Assembly: GCA_017640505.1 (NCBI GenBank)
Contig: JAEPQO010000001.1
Location: 822,625 to 886,624, forward strand
From: Rhodospirillales bacterium
GTDB taxonomy: Bacteria > Pseudomonadota > Alphaproteobacteria > Rhodospirillales > Casp-alpha2
Reading direction: 5' to 3'
Length of the DNA stretch: 64,000 nucleotides
Under the pieces are notes generated by a model. It was not told where the DNA came from. It saw nothing but the letters and a program-made list of their open reading frames with translations, and ran no database searches. Made by a program: the position numbers and the translations under genes. Below are positions 8,599-18,327 of the stretch, piece by piece. Numbering within the stretch: the first letter of the stretch is position 1; the number at the start of each line of letters is the position of its first letter.

Positions 8599-9198
8599 AT
8601 GACACAGAAACTGGACACCCTGCAGGAAACCGCATCCCAGACGGCAGGCCCGTTCGTACATATCGGCATGGTCCCGACCTATGCGGGGCTAGGCGGTATT
8701 TATGAGGAGGAGATCGGCACTTCGACGTTCTCGGATGGCGCAAAAGGCGACGTGATCGAGATCACCGGTACGATCATCGACGGTGCCGGCTTCGTGATGC
8801 GGGACGGCATGTTCGAGGCCTGGCAGGCGGATGCCAATGGCATCTATCCCGGTCAGGACGGCGTGGATCCGAATGTTTCCGGGTGGGCACGTGTGTGTGC
8901 AGACCCCGAAAGTGGCGAATGGACGCTGCGCACGATCAAGCCCGGTTCGAGTGTCAACCGCGACGGCAAAGAACAGGCGCCGCACATCGCGATCTGGGTC
9001 GTCGCGCGTGGCATCAACATTGGCCTGCAGACCCGCATCTACTTTGACGATGAGGACAACTCCGGCGATCCGGTGTTGTCCCGGATCGAACACAAGCACC
9101 GCATCGACACGTTGCTCGCGAAGAAAACCGAAGATGGAAAATACCGTTTCGACATTCGCCTTCAGGGCGAAGGCGAGACCGTGTTTTTCGATATGTGA
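8599..9198 (+). CDS. pcaG: Protocatechuate 3,4-dioxygenase, alpha subunit
   Basis: A 199-residue partner of PcaH with the same beta-sandwich pattern (QTAGPFVHIGM near the start, then DGMFEAWQADANGIYPG and PHIAIWVVARGIN). Alpha subunits lack the full set of iron ligands and complete the substrate pocket. The ATG at 8599 is preceded by GGAGGGG at the end of pcaH. Length matches the usual PcaG size of about 200 residues. Confidence 0.96.
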   Translation: MTQKLDTLQETASQTAGPFVHIGMVPTYAGLGGIYEEEIGTSTFSDGAKGDVIEITGTIIDGAGFVMRDGMFEAWQADANGIYPGQDGVDPNVSGWARVCADPESGEWTLRTIKPGSSVNRDGKEQAPHIAIWVVARGINIGLQTRIYFDDEDNSGDPVLSRIEHKHRIDTLLAKKTEDGKYRFDIRLQGEGETVFFDM

Positions 9199-9239
9199 AT
9201 CGTGCCGCGGATCGCGACCATTCTGATCGAGGCGGAAAC

Positions 9240-10316
9240 ATGATCTCCGTCTTTGAGCATCCATGGCTTGGCGGTCTGTTCGCCGATGAGGCCAGCCGTG
9301 CGTTGTTCTCGGCAGATACTCAGTTGCGGCATATGCTTGAAATCGAGGCTGCATTCAGCCGTGCCCTGGGTCACGTCGGCAATGGCCCCAGCGATGCAGC
9401 AGAGGATACGGCACGCGCGATCGAGGGCGCCGAGATCGATCTTGCCGCGTTGCGCGACGGAACGGGGAAGGATGGTGTTGTCGTCCCGGCACTGGTGCGA
9501 CAACTGAAGGCGCTGCCCGGCGTGTCCGCGGACTTGGTTCATAAAGGTATGACGTCGCAGGACATCATCGACACGTCGCTGTCTCTTACCTTGAAGCATC
9601 TGACGGATATCCTGATTGCACGTGTGGAGACGGCGGCGACGGAAGTCCAGGTCCTGAACAGGCGTTATGGTACGCGCCGCATCATGGGGCGAACCCGGAT
9701 GCAGGCAGCTTTGCCTGTGCCGCTATCCCATCGCTTCAAAACGTGGGCCGACCCGCTGAAGGCGCATGCCGCGAGATTGGAGGCCCAGCGGCCGCGTGTC
9801 GAGTTATTGCAGTTGGGCGGTCCTGTCGGTACGGCTGAGGAGCTGGGCGACGAGGCCGGTAAGATTTCGAAATTCATGGCAGAGGCACTTGGCCTCCAGT
9901 CTGTCGCTTCGTCATGGCATTCGCAACGCGACGGCATCGCCGAATACGCGTCGACGCTCTCGCTCATCTCCGGGTCGCTGGGCAAGATCGGGATGGATCT
10001 TTGCCTGATGGCCCAGCAGGGCATCGACGAAGCATCGTTCGCCGGTGGTGGAGGATCTTCGGCGATGGCGCATAAGAACAACCCGGTGCTTGCCGAGCTT
10101 CTTGTCACGCTTGCCCGCTTCAATGCGACGCAGGTGTCGGCGATGCATCATGCGCTGGTGCATGAGCAGGAGCGCTCTGGTGCGGCATGGACGCTGGAAT
10201 GGATGGTGCTTCCCCAGATGGCGGCGACGACGAGCCTCGGCCTCGCCAAGGTGGTGGAGCTATTCGAAATGATTACCTCGCTCGGGTCCGATGAGACCCC
10301 GGGCCAACCGGTTTAG
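9240..10316 (+). CDS. pcaB: 3-carboxy-cis,cis-muconate cycloisomerase
   Basis: A 358-residue member of the fumarase/aspartase superfamily. It shows the superfamily signature loop GGGGSSAMAHKNNPV and the segment KGMTSQDIIDTSLSL. It lactonises 3-carboxymuconate to gamma-carboxymuconolactone, the PcaC substrate. I chose ATG 9240 because GAGGCGG precedes it and the protein begins with the usual FEHPWLGGLFADE stretch; an ATG-like start 15 codons upstream would overlap pcaG by four bases but adds non-homologous residues. At 358 residues it is at the short end of the family, without the long C-terminal extension of some homologues. Confidence 0.95.
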   Translation: MISVFEHPWLGGLFADEASRALFSADTQLRHMLEIEAAFSRALGHVGNGPSDAAEDTARAIEGAEIDLAALRDGTGKDGVVVPALVRQLKALPGVSADLVHKGMTSQDIIDTSLSLTLKHLTDILIARVETAATEVQVLNRRYGTRRIMGRTRMQAALPVPLSHRFKTWADPLKAHAARLEAQRPRVELLQLGGPVGTAEELGDEAGKISKFMAEALGLQSVASSWHSQRDGIAEYASTLSLISGSLGKIGMDLCLMAQQGIDEASFAGGGGSSAMAHKNNPVLAELLVTLARFNATQVSAMHHALVHEQERSGAAWTLEWMVLPQMAATTSLGLAKVVELFEMITSLGSDETPGQPV

Positions 10317-10326
10317 GAACGGACGG

Positions 10327-11049
10327 ATGAATAAGACTATCGCAACCCTGGACGAGGCCGTGGCCGGTATTCCGGACGGTGCCGTGATCATGATCGGCGG
10401 CTTCGGCGGCTCCGGCGCGCCGATCGAGCTGATCCATGCGTTGATCGACCGTTACAGGAAGGACGGCAGCCCGCATGATCTGACGGTCGTCAACAACAAC
10501 GCGGGCAATGGCCGCATCGGCATAGCGGCCATGATCGATATCGGCATGGTGCGGAAGATGATTTGCTCGTTTCCGAAATCCTCCGACCCGCGTGCCTTTA
10601 CCGAAAAGTATCTGGCGGGCGAAATCGAGCTCGAATTGGTGCCGCAGGGTACGCTGGCAGAACGTATCCGGGCGGGTGGCGCCGGGATCCCGGCGTTCTA
10701 CACACCGACGTCGTTCGGCACGGAACTGGCGGAAGGCAAACCGGTGGAGGAATTCGACGGTCGCATGTGCGTGCGAGAGAACTGGCTGAAAGCCGACTTT
10801 GCGCTGATCAAGGCAGATACCGCGGACCATCACGGCAACCTGACATACCGCTACGCGTCTCGGAACTTCGGGCCGCTGATGTGCATGGCGGCGGGGCACA
10901 CGATTGTTCAGGCAACCCGCATTGTCGCGCCCGGCGGGATCGATCCCGAGGCCGTCGTGACACCGGGCCTGTTTGTCGACGCCGTCGTCGAGGTTGCTGA
11001 GCCACAACAGGAAGAGGCGATGATCAGGGCAGGAGTGGCGTACGTATGA
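10327..11049 (+). CDS. pcaI: 3-oxoadipate CoA-transferase, subunit A
   Basis: A 240-residue class I CoA-transferase alpha subunit. The glycine-rich signature MIGGFGGSGAPIELI appears near residues 20-35. Together with PcaJ it moves CoA from succinyl-CoA to 3-oxoadipate. The ATG at 10327 is preferred over a start 12 codons upstream, since that extension (RPRANRFRNG) is unlike the family. The pcaJ start overlaps its stop by four bases (ATGA), typical for two subunits of one enzyme. Confidence 0.95.
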   Translation: MNKTIATLDEAVAGIPDGAVIMIGGFGGSGAPIELIHALIDRYRKDGSPHDLTVVNNNAGNGRIGIAAMIDIGMVRKMICSFPKSSDPRAFTEKYLAGEIELELVPQGTLAERIRAGGAGIPAFYTPTSFGTELAEGKPVEEFDGRMCVRENWLKADFALIKADTADHHGNLTYRYASRNFGPLMCMAAGHTIVQATRIVAPGGIDPEAVVTPGLFVDAVVEVAEPQQEEAMIRAGVAYV

Positions 11050-11717
11050 GCATGAAACTGACCAATGCACAGATCGCCTGGCGCGCCGCACAGGATATCG
11101 AGGACGGTGCTTACGTAAACCTCGGCATCGGCTTTCCGGAAATGGTCGCCAAGTTTCAGGCCCCCGGCCGGCACGTGACCTATCACACCGAGAATGGCGT
11201 TCTCGGGTTCGGCGACGCGCCGCCCGAAGGCGAGGAAGACTGGGATCTGATCAACGCCGGCAAGAAAGCGATCACGCTCAAGCCGGGGGCGAGTTTCTTT
11301 CATCACGCGGACAGCTTCGCCATGGTCCGTGGTGGGCATCTGGATGTCGCCATTCTTGGCGCGCTGCAGGTGGCTCAGAATGGCGATCTCGCGAACTGGC
11401 GGGTCGGCTCGAAAGGTGTGCCGGCCGTCGGTGGTGCGATGGACCTCGTTCATGGGGCGAAACGCGTTGCCGTGATTACCGAGCATGTGACCAAGGACGG
11501 TAAGTTCAAGCTCGTCGACGAATGCACGTTCCCGCTGACAGGGGTCAACTGCATCACGCGTGTCTATACCAGCCTTGCCGTCGTCGATATTTCGGACAGC
11601 CGCTTCGTGCTGCGCGAAAAGCTGCCGGGCATGTCCCTGGAAGAACTGCAATCGTTCACGGGCGCGCCGCTTCACGTCGAAGGTGACGTTGGCGAGCTTG
11701 AAGTGCCGGAGGTTTGA
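11046..11717 (+). CDS. pcaJ: 3-oxoadipate CoA-transferase, subunit B
   Basis: A 223-residue class I CoA-transferase beta subunit. The NLGIGFPEMVAKF segment and the catalytic glutamate in YHTENGVLGFG, which carries the CoA thioester intermediate, are both intact. It pairs with PcaI; the coupled start and matching lengths support one complex in the cytoplasm. The GGAGG for the next gene, pcaF, lies within its last codons. Confidence 0.95.
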   Translation: MSMKLTNAQIAWRAAQDIEDGAYVNLGIGFPEMVAKFQAPGRHVTYHTENGVLGFGDAPPEGEEDWDLINAGKKAITLKPGASFFHHADSFAMVRGGHLDVAILGALQVAQNGDLANWRVGSKGVPAVGGAMDLVHGAKRVAVITEHVTKDGKFKLVDECTFPLTGVNCITRVYTSLAVVDISDSRFVLREKLPGMSLEELQSFTGAPLHVEGDVGELEVPEV

Positions 11718-11719
11718 GA

Positions 11720-12919
<1,200 letters not shown>

Positions 12920-12986
12920 CTTAAAGAGATGGACTGTTATTAGCCAGCGGGCGGCATTCACTCCCTGGTGCACCCGCAACTCCAAT

Positions 12987-13020
12987 CGGCCGGCGCAGGT
13001 TTGTGCCGGCCGTTTTATTT
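12987..13020 (+). terminator. Rho-independent terminator of the pca operon
   Basis: A GC-rich hairpin (CGGCCGGC / GCCGGCCG, loop of about ten bases) is followed at once by TTTTATTT. It lies 68 bases past the pcaF stop and ends the catabolic operon before the promoter of the DUF6455 gene. Confidence 0.85.
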
Positions 13021-13057
13021 CAGCAGGCGGCGGTGGCAATAAACCAGTATTGATTTG

Positions 13058-13071
13058 TTGATCTAGATCAA
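13058..13071 (+). promoter_or_regulatory. FNR/FixK-type box
   Basis: TTGATCTAGATCAA is a perfect match to the FNR/FixK consensus TTGAT-N4-ATCAA and is part of a 16-bp perfect palindrome (13057-13072). Its centre, 13064.5, lies 41.5 bases before position 13106. A TATAAA hexamer at 13094-13099 then falls at -12 to -7. This is the geometry of a class II FNR-activated promoter driving the DUF6455 gene at 13132. Confidence 0.75.
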
Positions 13072-13090
13072 CGCGGCGAAACCCGTTCGC

Positions 13091-13120
13091 CACTATAAAT
13101 TAGATATCTAATTTATAGTG
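13091..13120. promoter_or_regulatory. 30-bp perfect palindrome over the predicted -10 and start site
   Basis: All 30 bases form a perfect inverted repeat centred on 13105.5, whose core (13100-13111) is TTAGATATCTAA, the same 12-mer found at 716-727. It covers the predicted -10 element and transcription start downstream of the FNR box, so a protein bound here would be expected to block RNA polymerase. As RNA it could also form a hairpin just before the GGGAGATGAGAG ribosome site, but the shared core argues for a DNA operator. Confidence 0.65.
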
Positions 13121-13131
13121 GGAGATGAGAG

Positions 13132-13449
13132 ATGTTCACGAGTGTATGGCCCCTGTTGACGGCGCTGGTTCTAGGGGGCGTGGTCTACCTGCTTGTAGCG
13201 CGTGTACGAAAGGGAACGGCGAGTGGCCGTAGGATCGTTGTTGGCGAAATGATGTCCCGGCATGGTCTCGAAATGAAAAGCATCGCCGAACATGGACTGG
13301 AGGATGAACTCGTCGCCCGGGCACGCACGTGCCTGGAGTGCGAGGACTACAAGACCTGCATCGAACGCCTGCGCACGACCGGGAAACCGAATTACCAGGA
13401 TATCTGCCCGAATGCGGCGTTCATTGATGGGCTGAAGGGGCAGGCCTGA
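13132..13449 (+). CDS. Small membrane-anchored four-cysteine protein, DUF6455 family
   Basis: A 105-residue protein with one N-terminal transmembrane segment (about residues 5-23) and a cytoplasmic part carrying four cysteines, C67, C70, C76 and C92 (CLECEDYKTC ... ICPN). This matches the DUF6455 pattern; no function is established for that family. The cysteine set could bind a metal or respond to redox. The gene follows the pca terminator and has its own promoter with an FNR box and a palindrome shared with the Rieske promoter. An oxygen-linked role near aromatic catabolism is an inference only. Confidence 0.8.
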   Translation: MFTSVWPLLTALVLGGVVYLLVARVRKGTASGRRIVVGEMMSRHGLEMKSIAEHGLEDELVARARTCLECEDYKTCIERLRTTGKPNYQDICPNAAFIDGLKGQA

Positions 13450-13556
13450 GAGGTCGCCCTCCGACGACGTCGATGTGATCTGGTTTGTACCGCCGGTGCA
13501 ACGATGTAGCCTGTCTGGAAAGGCAATCGGCCATCGTCCAGTCAGGAGAATGTGAA

Positions 13557-13952
13557 ATGGAGATCGCACACAACGGTTCAATGCCGTCCTACCCCGGGCC
13601 AGCGGATTGGTTCACCGGCACCGTTCGTATCGAAGCGCTCTTCGATGAAACCGATGAAACCCGAACGTCCGGTCGTAACGTCACCTTCGAGCCCGGGGCC
13701 CGGACGGCGTGGCACACGCATCCGCTGGGTCAGATCCTGATCGTTACCGCTGGGTACGGCCGGGTGCAGCGTGACGGCGGGCCGGTAGAGATCATCCGCC
13801 CCGGTGACATCGTCCGGATTGCGCCGGGTGAGCGGCACTGGCACGGGGCTGGGCCGGAAACGGCGATGACCCACATTTCGCTGACCGAAATAAAGGACGG
13901 CAAGGGTGCCGACTGGATGGAGCACGTCAGCGACGAGGATTACCTGAGTTAA
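13557..13952 (+). CDS. Cupin-domain protein
   Basis: A 131-residue single-domain cupin. The metal-binding motif 1 is visible as AWHTHPLGQ with the following glutamine and tyrosine-rich strand, and motif 2 as PGERHWHGAG. Similar small cupins (carboxymuconolactone-decarboxylase-associated type) occur beside catabolic genes, but the substrate is unknown. I chose ATG 13557 for its CAGGAGA ribosome site; an earlier in-frame start at 13485 adds residues unlike a cupin. About 100 bases separate it from the DUF6455 gene, and there is no clear terminator between them. Confidence 0.8.
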   Translation: MEIAHNGSMPSYPGPADWFTGTVRIEALFDETDETRTSGRNVTFEPGARTAWHTHPLGQILIVTAGYGRVQRDGGPVEIIRPGDIVRIAPGERHWHGAGPETAMTHISLTEIKDGKGADWMEHVSDEDYLS

Positions 13953-14008
13953 CTAGCCTGCTGGGTCGCATCGGCTACAACGCCGGAATGAAACATACGG
14001 AGAGTCCG

Positions 14009-14473
14009 ATGAGCTTTAGGTGCGTAGTGGCGGGTGTCGCCATTATATTTCTGGCATTCGGCGTCGCCGTTACCCAAAGGGCCGAAGCAAGTGATACAGG
14101 AGCGAACGCAGCCATGCGGATCACCGTGAGCGCGAACGGAAGAGAAGTCGAATACGAACTAAACGACAGTCGGGCGTCCAAAGACCTCCTCGCGCAGCTG
14201 CCGATGACCATCAAAGTCGAGAACTATGGCGGTATCGAGAAGATCTTTTATCCACCAACCAAGCTGAATACTTCAGACACACCGCTGGCAAAGGATATCA
14301 AGGCGGGTACGTTGGCGTACTACGCGCCGTGGGCCGACGTCGTGATGTTCTACGACAGCTTCCATCCCGCCGCCGGATTGTACGAACTCGGAAACATAGT
14401 CTCGGGAGGCGAGCATATTGAGAGCCTGTCTGGCGAGATCCGAATCGAAATTACGCGCGCTTCGGACAACTAA
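14009..14473 (+). CDS. Exported cyclophilin-like-fold protein
   Basis: A 154-residue protein with a signal peptide or single N-terminal membrane helix (CVVAGVAIIFLAFGVAV) followed by a domain of about 115 residues. The segments VENYGGIEKIFYPPTKL, AYYAPWADVVMFYDSFHPAAGLYELGNIV and the closing SGEIRIEI are typical of the cyclophilin-like family of small bacterial proteins. Members of that family are not proven prolyl isomerases. ATG 14009 is preferred to 13988 because GGAG lies seven bases before it. The function here is unknown. It converges with the LysR gene at 14511. Confidence 0.7.
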   Translation: MSFRCVVAGVAIIFLAFGVAVTQRAEASDTGANAAMRITVSANGREVEYELNDSRASKDLLAQLPMTIKVENYGGIEKIFYPPTKLNTSDTPLAKDIKAGTLAYYAPWADVVMFYDSFHPAAGLYELGNIVSGGEHIESLSGEIRIEITRASDN

Positions 14474-14510
14474 AGCAGCCGCTCGACATCTGACACCACC
14501 ACTTCAAACC

Positions 14511-15398
14511 CTATCCGCGTTGAATCCCGTACTCGCCGCTCAACCCGGCCAATACCTCGTGCAGGCGCGCAATCAATTCGCCACGCGGTGAAACGGTTCG
14601 TTCGACGATCCCGATTTGCCGCGTGATCTGGGGATTGCCGAACGGCAGGCGCACCAGCCCCCCATCCTCGGGTTCGCTCAGCGCCACATGCGGCACAACC
14701 GAAATGCCCATGCCCTGGCGAACGCAGGTGACGATGGACGTAATGGTGTCGATCTCCGCCACGTCCTGCGTAATGATGCCGAGCCGTGAAATTTCCGTAT
14801 CGATCAGGTGCGCCAGCGGCACATCGCTACGAAAGCGGACGTAGGGGCGTTGCCTGAGGAGTTGAGTCGGGTCGGTGATCTTCGTCCCTGCCGGTGCGAT
14901 CAGCCATAATGGTTCCTTCAGAAACGGACTCCAGCGGAGCGCCGGCGGAAAGCCAAGGTGTTCGGCAACGACGGCTGCGTCGAGACGCCCTGAGGCGACA
15001 TCCGTGATCAGTACGGACGACAGGGACACGCGCAGATTTGTCTTTATATCGGGATACTGGGTCCGCAATTTGACGATGGACTGCGGCAAGAGGTTGAGCG
15101 CACTCGAGCGGACCGAACCCAGCATCAACGTGCCGGTTATCCGGTCCCCCCGCAGTTCGGCCTTGGTGTCTTCTTCCGTCCGCAAGATGCTCTTCGCCAT
15201 CTCAAGCACCTGCAACCCCTGAAGCGTCAGTTTCGGCGGCCGCGAGGCACGCACGAAAAGTGTCGTATTCAGTTCCTGCTCAAGGGCCTGCATCTGCTGG
15301 CTGACGGCGGACGGCGTCCGTCCGACAACGTCGGCGGCTTTGGCGAATGTGCCGTTGGTCGCGATGGCCAGAAACGTTTTGAGTTGGCGTGTGTCCAT
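14511..15398 (-). CDS. LysR-type transcriptional regulator
   Basis: A 295-residue LysR regulator. The N-terminal winged helix begins MDTRQLKTFLAIATNGTFAKAADVVGRT with PSAVSQQMQALEQEL as the recognition helix, and a periplasmic-binding-like effector domain follows. It is divergent from the hydroxyacid dehydrogenase / aldolase / TctCBA operon, so it probably controls that operon in response to the imported acid or an intermediate. A palindrome typical of LysR binding lies between them at 15413. It is not positioned like PcaQ, which is normally beside pcaD. Confidence 0.92.
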   Translation of the reverse strand: MDTRQLKTFLAIATNGTFAKAADVVGRTPSAVSQQMQALEQELNTTLFVRASRPPKLTLQGLQVLEMAKSILRTEEDTKAELRGDRITGTLMLGSVRSSALNLLPQSIVKLRTQYPDIKTNLRVSLSSVLITDVASGRLDAAVVAEHLGFPPALRWSPFLKEPLWLIAPAGTKITDPTQLLRQRPYVRFRSDVPLAHLIDTEISRLGIITQDVAEIDTITSIVTCVRQGMGISVVPHVALSEPEDGGLVRLPFGNPQITRQIGIVERTVSPRGELIARLHEVLAGLSGEYGIQRG

Positions 15399-15412
15399 AG
15401 TAGATGAAGTTT

Positions 15413-15427
15413 TTCTTAATTTAAGAA
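15413..15427. promoter_or_regulatory. Candidate LysR operator
   Basis: TTCTTAATTTAAGAA is a 15-bp inverted repeat with seven-base arms around a central T and contains the LysR T-N11-A pattern. It lies 15 bases upstream of the LysR start and about 160 bases before the divergent dehydrogenase gene, a usual autoregulatory site position. Confidence 0.55.
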
Positions 15428-15588
15428 GCAGAATTACTCGCTTTTATAAAAGAAAACTTTCGTTTAAGCAATTTGTCCAACAACAAAAAGAAGCATTTCC
15501 GCACGGGCTGGGAGGTCTTGCGGACACCTGCAGAATAATTTGGTGGGCGACGGCTTTCCGCGGAGCGGGAAGCCCGAAGAGGAACGCA

Positions 15589-16590
15589 ATGTCCAAGACA
15601 ATACTCGTGACCGGTCCCGAGTTGGATCCAAGCGCCGCGCAGTTGGTGAATGAGCGTGGTTTTGAGACCGTGCACACGCCCCCGTACGCCGATGGCGCCG
15701 CCATTTCCGATCTGCTCAGGCAGACCGGCGCTGTCGGAATCGTTTCGCGTATGGGCCGTCTTGATGCGGCGATTATGGATGCCGCGCCACAGTTGCGCGT
15801 GATCGCCAAGCATGGCGTTGGTGTCGACAACATCGATCTGGAAGCCGCTTCCGAACGTGGCATTCCGGTTCTGGTCGCGACAGGCGGGAACGCCGTCTCC
15901 GTCGCTGAACATGCCATCGCGCTGCTGCTGACGGCGGTGAAGCGGATCCTGCCGCTTGATGCCGGCTTGCGCGCCGGGCGCTGGGAAAAGCCCGGCTTCC
16001 TGGGTCGCGAATTGGCCGGCTCTACCCTCGCCCTGATGGGAATGGGTGCCATTGCCCAGGCGACAGGCCGTATCGCCAAGGGGCTTGGCCTGGAACTGAT
16101 AGGTCATGATCCGTATGCCAAGGCCGAAATATTCGATGACCTTGGCGTGCGCCGATGCGAAACCTTCGATGAACTCTTGGCCGATGCCGACATTCTGAGC
16201 CTGCACTGTCCGTTGAATGATCAGACGCGCGAAATCGTAAACGCTGAAACGATCAGCAAGATGCCTGTTGGCAGTTACGTTATCAATACGGCGCGTGGCG
16301 GGCTTATTGACGAAAAAGCGCTGCTTGATGCCGTGCAGTCAGGTCATCTTGCGGGCGCGGGTCTCGATACCTTCGCGGCCGAGCCGCCGGGCGAAGATCA
16401 CCCGTTCTGGTCGGAACCGCGCATTGTCGTGACGCCCCATATCGGTGGTGTCACGCGCGAAGCTGGTGCGAGGGTCGGTGTGGCCGCCGTCAGCGGCATC
16501 TTCCAGGTTCTCGACGGGGAGCCTGTCTCTCCAGAACGGATTGCAAACCGCGCCTTGTTGAACAAGGCGACGGCCTCAGTCGCTCAATAA
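15589..16590 (+). CDS. D-isomer-specific 2-hydroxyacid dehydrogenase
   Basis: A 333-residue NAD-dependent dehydrogenase. The Rossmann motif is GMGAIAQATGR, and the catalytic triad is seen as the arginine in NTARGGLID, the glutamate in AGLDTFAAEPP and the histidine in VTPHIGGVT. It resembles the phosphoglycerate/hydroxypyruvate reductase branch. I took ATG 15589 with AGAGGAA upstream; the open frame extends about 80 codons further back but through the LysR promoter and is not conserved-looking. It leads an operon with an RraA-type aldolase and TctCBA, so it probably interconverts a hydroxy acid and a keto acid derived from the imported substrate. Confidence 0.88.
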   Translation: MSKTILVTGPELDPSAAQLVNERGFETVHTPPYADGAAISDLLRQTGAVGIVSRMGRLDAAIMDAAPQLRVIAKHGVGVDNIDLEAASERGIPVLVATGGNAVSVAEHAIALLLTAVKRILPLDAGLRAGRWEKPGFLGRELAGSTLALMGMGAIAQATGRIAKGLGLELIGHDPYAKAEIFDDLGVRRCETFDELLADADILSLHCPLNDQTREIVNAETISKMPVGSYVINTARGGLIDEKALLDAVQSGHLAGAGLDTFAAEPPGEDHPFWSEPRIVVTPHIGGVTREAGARVGVAAVSGIFQVLDGEPVSPERIANRALLNKATASVAQ

Positions 16591-16600
16591 AGGAACGATC

Positions 16601-17275
16601 ATGTCCATTGGATTTCGAATTCTGAACCGTGAACAAATTGCCCCCAAGGCGCTTGTCGATGCCTTCGCCAAACTGCCGGTTGCGAACGTTTCCGACTCGA
16701 TGAACCGTTTGACCGCCGGCGGGCCGCGTCTGCGGCCGATGCATGCGTCCGGGGGCATGGCTGGTGTCGCGCTGACCGTGCGGTCCCGGCCCGGGGACAA
16801 TCTGATGCTGCACAAGGCCATCGATATGGCGGTGCCGGGTGACGTCATCGTCGTCGACGCCGGTGGCGATACGACCAATGCCCTGATCGGCGAAATGATG
16901 CTGGCCTATGCCGTGAAGCAGGGCGTGGTGGGATTCGTTATCGACGGGGCGATCCGTGATGCGGACGCGATCCGTGAGACGAACCTTCCGATGTTCGCCG
17001 CGGGCGTCACGCACCGGGGCCCGTATAAGGACGGCCCCGGCGAGATAAACGTGCCGATCAGCCTCGACGGCATGGTCATCGAGCCCGGCGACATCATGAT
17101 CGGTGACGGTGACGGCGTGCTGTGCGTGCCGCAGGCCGGTGCCGAAGAAATCCTGAAGAAGGCCGAAGCGAAACTGGATGCGGAAACGCGCCAGATGAAA
17201 CCCATCGCGGAAGGCACGAATGACCGGAGTTGGGTAGACGCCGCTTTGAAAGAGCGCGGCTGCGCATTTCCGTAA
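16601..17275 (+). CDS. RraA-family aldolase/decarboxylase (HMG/CHA aldolase type)
   Basis: A 224-residue RraA-like protein. Diagnostic stretches are GDVIVVDAGGDTTNALIGEMM and FVIDGAIRDADAIRE; the arginine and aspartate of the latter belong to the metal and pyruvate site of class II HMG/CHA aldolases. Members with this site cleave 4-hydroxy-4-methyl- or 4-carboxy-4-hydroxy-2-oxoadipate, or decarboxylate oxaloacetate. Operon context (hydroxyacid dehydrogenase, Tct importer) favours a catabolic aldolase over an RNase E inhibitor. It begins ten bases after the dehydrogenase stop with AAAGGAA upstream. Confidence 0.82.
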   Translation: MSIGFRILNREQIAPKALVDAFAKLPVANVSDSMNRLTAGGPRLRPMHASGGMAGVALTVRSRPGDNLMLHKAIDMAVPGDVIVVDAGGDTTNALIGEMMLAYAVKQGVVGFVIDGAIRDADAIRETNLPMFAAGVTHRGPYKDGPGEINVPISLDGMVIEPGDIMIGDGDGVLCVPQAGAEEILKKAEAKLDAETRQMKPIAEGTNDRSWVDAALKERGCAFP

Positions 17276-17307
17276 ATCTGAATCAACTAACGTTAAGGAG
17301 GGACGAC

Positions 17308-18261
17308 ATGATTAAGCTTATTCAGACGACCGCGCTCGCGAGCGCCATGATCCTGAGCGCAGGCGCAGCCCTGGCCGAATACCCCGAAAAGCCGATCGAG
17401 GTGATCGTCGGCTATTCCGCGGGCGGCGGGACCGACGTCATGGCACGCACGACCATGCCTTTCATCGAGAAATATCTCGGCAACGGTGCCAGCATCGTCG
17501 TCAAGAACATGCCGGGTGCCAGCGGCCAGATCGGCGTGACCAAGGCCGCCACCTCGGCGCCCGACGGCTACACCCTCGGCACCTTCAACCTGCCTGGTAT
17601 GATGGCGCGCACGATCGACCGCAAGGCCGATTACAGCGCCGACAGCTTCACATACCTTGCAAACGTGGTGAATGATCCCAACGTCATCGTGACCTCGAAG
17701 AGCACCGGTCTGGACACGCTCGAGAAGCTCCTCGCAAAAGCGAAAGAAGAGCCGGGTGCGGTTACGGTCGGTATGTCGAGCCTCGGTGGTGACGACCACT
17801 TCGCCCTGATTAAGCTGCAGAACCAGACGAAGACCGAATTCACCATTGTGCCGTTCAAAGGTTCAGCGCCGGCGCGCACCGCGGTGATGGGTGGTCACGT
17901 CATGATGGGGATTTTCAACGTATCGGAAGTCGCCAAGTTCGAAGGTGAACTGAACATCCTCGGTGTGGCACAGGCCGAGCGCTCGGAATTCGCGCCCGAC
18001 GTGCCGACGTTCAAGGAGCAGGGCATCGATCTGATCAACGGGTCCATGCGTGGAGTCATCGCACCGAAAGGGCTGCCCAAGGACGTTGAAGAAAAGCTGA
18101 TCAACGCCTTCAAGCAGGCTGCGAAAGATCCTGAGTTCATCAAGGCCATGAACGCGACGGCAAACCCCGTCGAGATGGTCACCGGCGACGACTTCAAGGC
18201 GCTGACCAGCGAACTCTATGATCTGGCCAAAGGTGTGTGGGAAACTACGCCCTGGAAGTAA
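17308..18261 (+). CDS. tctC: Tripartite tricarboxylate transporter substrate-binding protein
   Basis: A 317-residue periplasmic protein of the Bug/TctC family. The signal peptide ends at GAALA before EYPEKP. The family segments PEKPIEVIVGYSAGGGTDVMAR and NMPGASGQIGVTKAATSAPDGYTLG are clear. ATG 17308 is preceded by GGAGGG. It starts the transport half of the operon and delivers a carboxylate to TctAB. Ligands of this family range from citrate to aromatic acids, so the substrate is not fixed by sequence. Confidence 0.93.
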   Translation: MIKLIQTTALASAMILSAGAALAEYPEKPIEVIVGYSAGGGTDVMARTTMPFIEKYLGNGASIVVKNMPGASGQIGVTKAATSAPDGYTLGTFNLPGMMARTIDRKADYSADSFTYLANVVNDPNVIVTSKSTGLDTLEKLLAKAKEEPGAVTVGMSSLGGDDHFALIKLQNQTKTEFTIVPFKGSAPARTAVMGGHVMMGIFNVSEVAKFEGELNILGVAQAERSEFAPDVPTFKEQGIDLINGSMRGVIAPKGLPKDVEEKLINAFKQAAKDPEFIKAMNATANPVEMVTGDDFKALTSELYDLAKGVWETTPWK

Positions 18262-18327
18262 TGTACTGTGTGGGGGAGGCGTGAATCGCTTCCCCCATCT
18301 CGATACCGCTGTGGGGGATCAGCCGCT

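Noticed and set aside
14511-15398. LysR gene as PcaQ
   Set aside because: PcaQ is usually divergent from pcaD. This gene is 7 kb from pcaD and divergent from the Tct operon, with an operator in that gap.
16601-17275. RraA-type protein as regulator of RNase E
   Set aside because: The aldolase-site arginine and aspartate are present and the gene lies in a catabolic operon, so an aldolase or decarboxylase is more likely.
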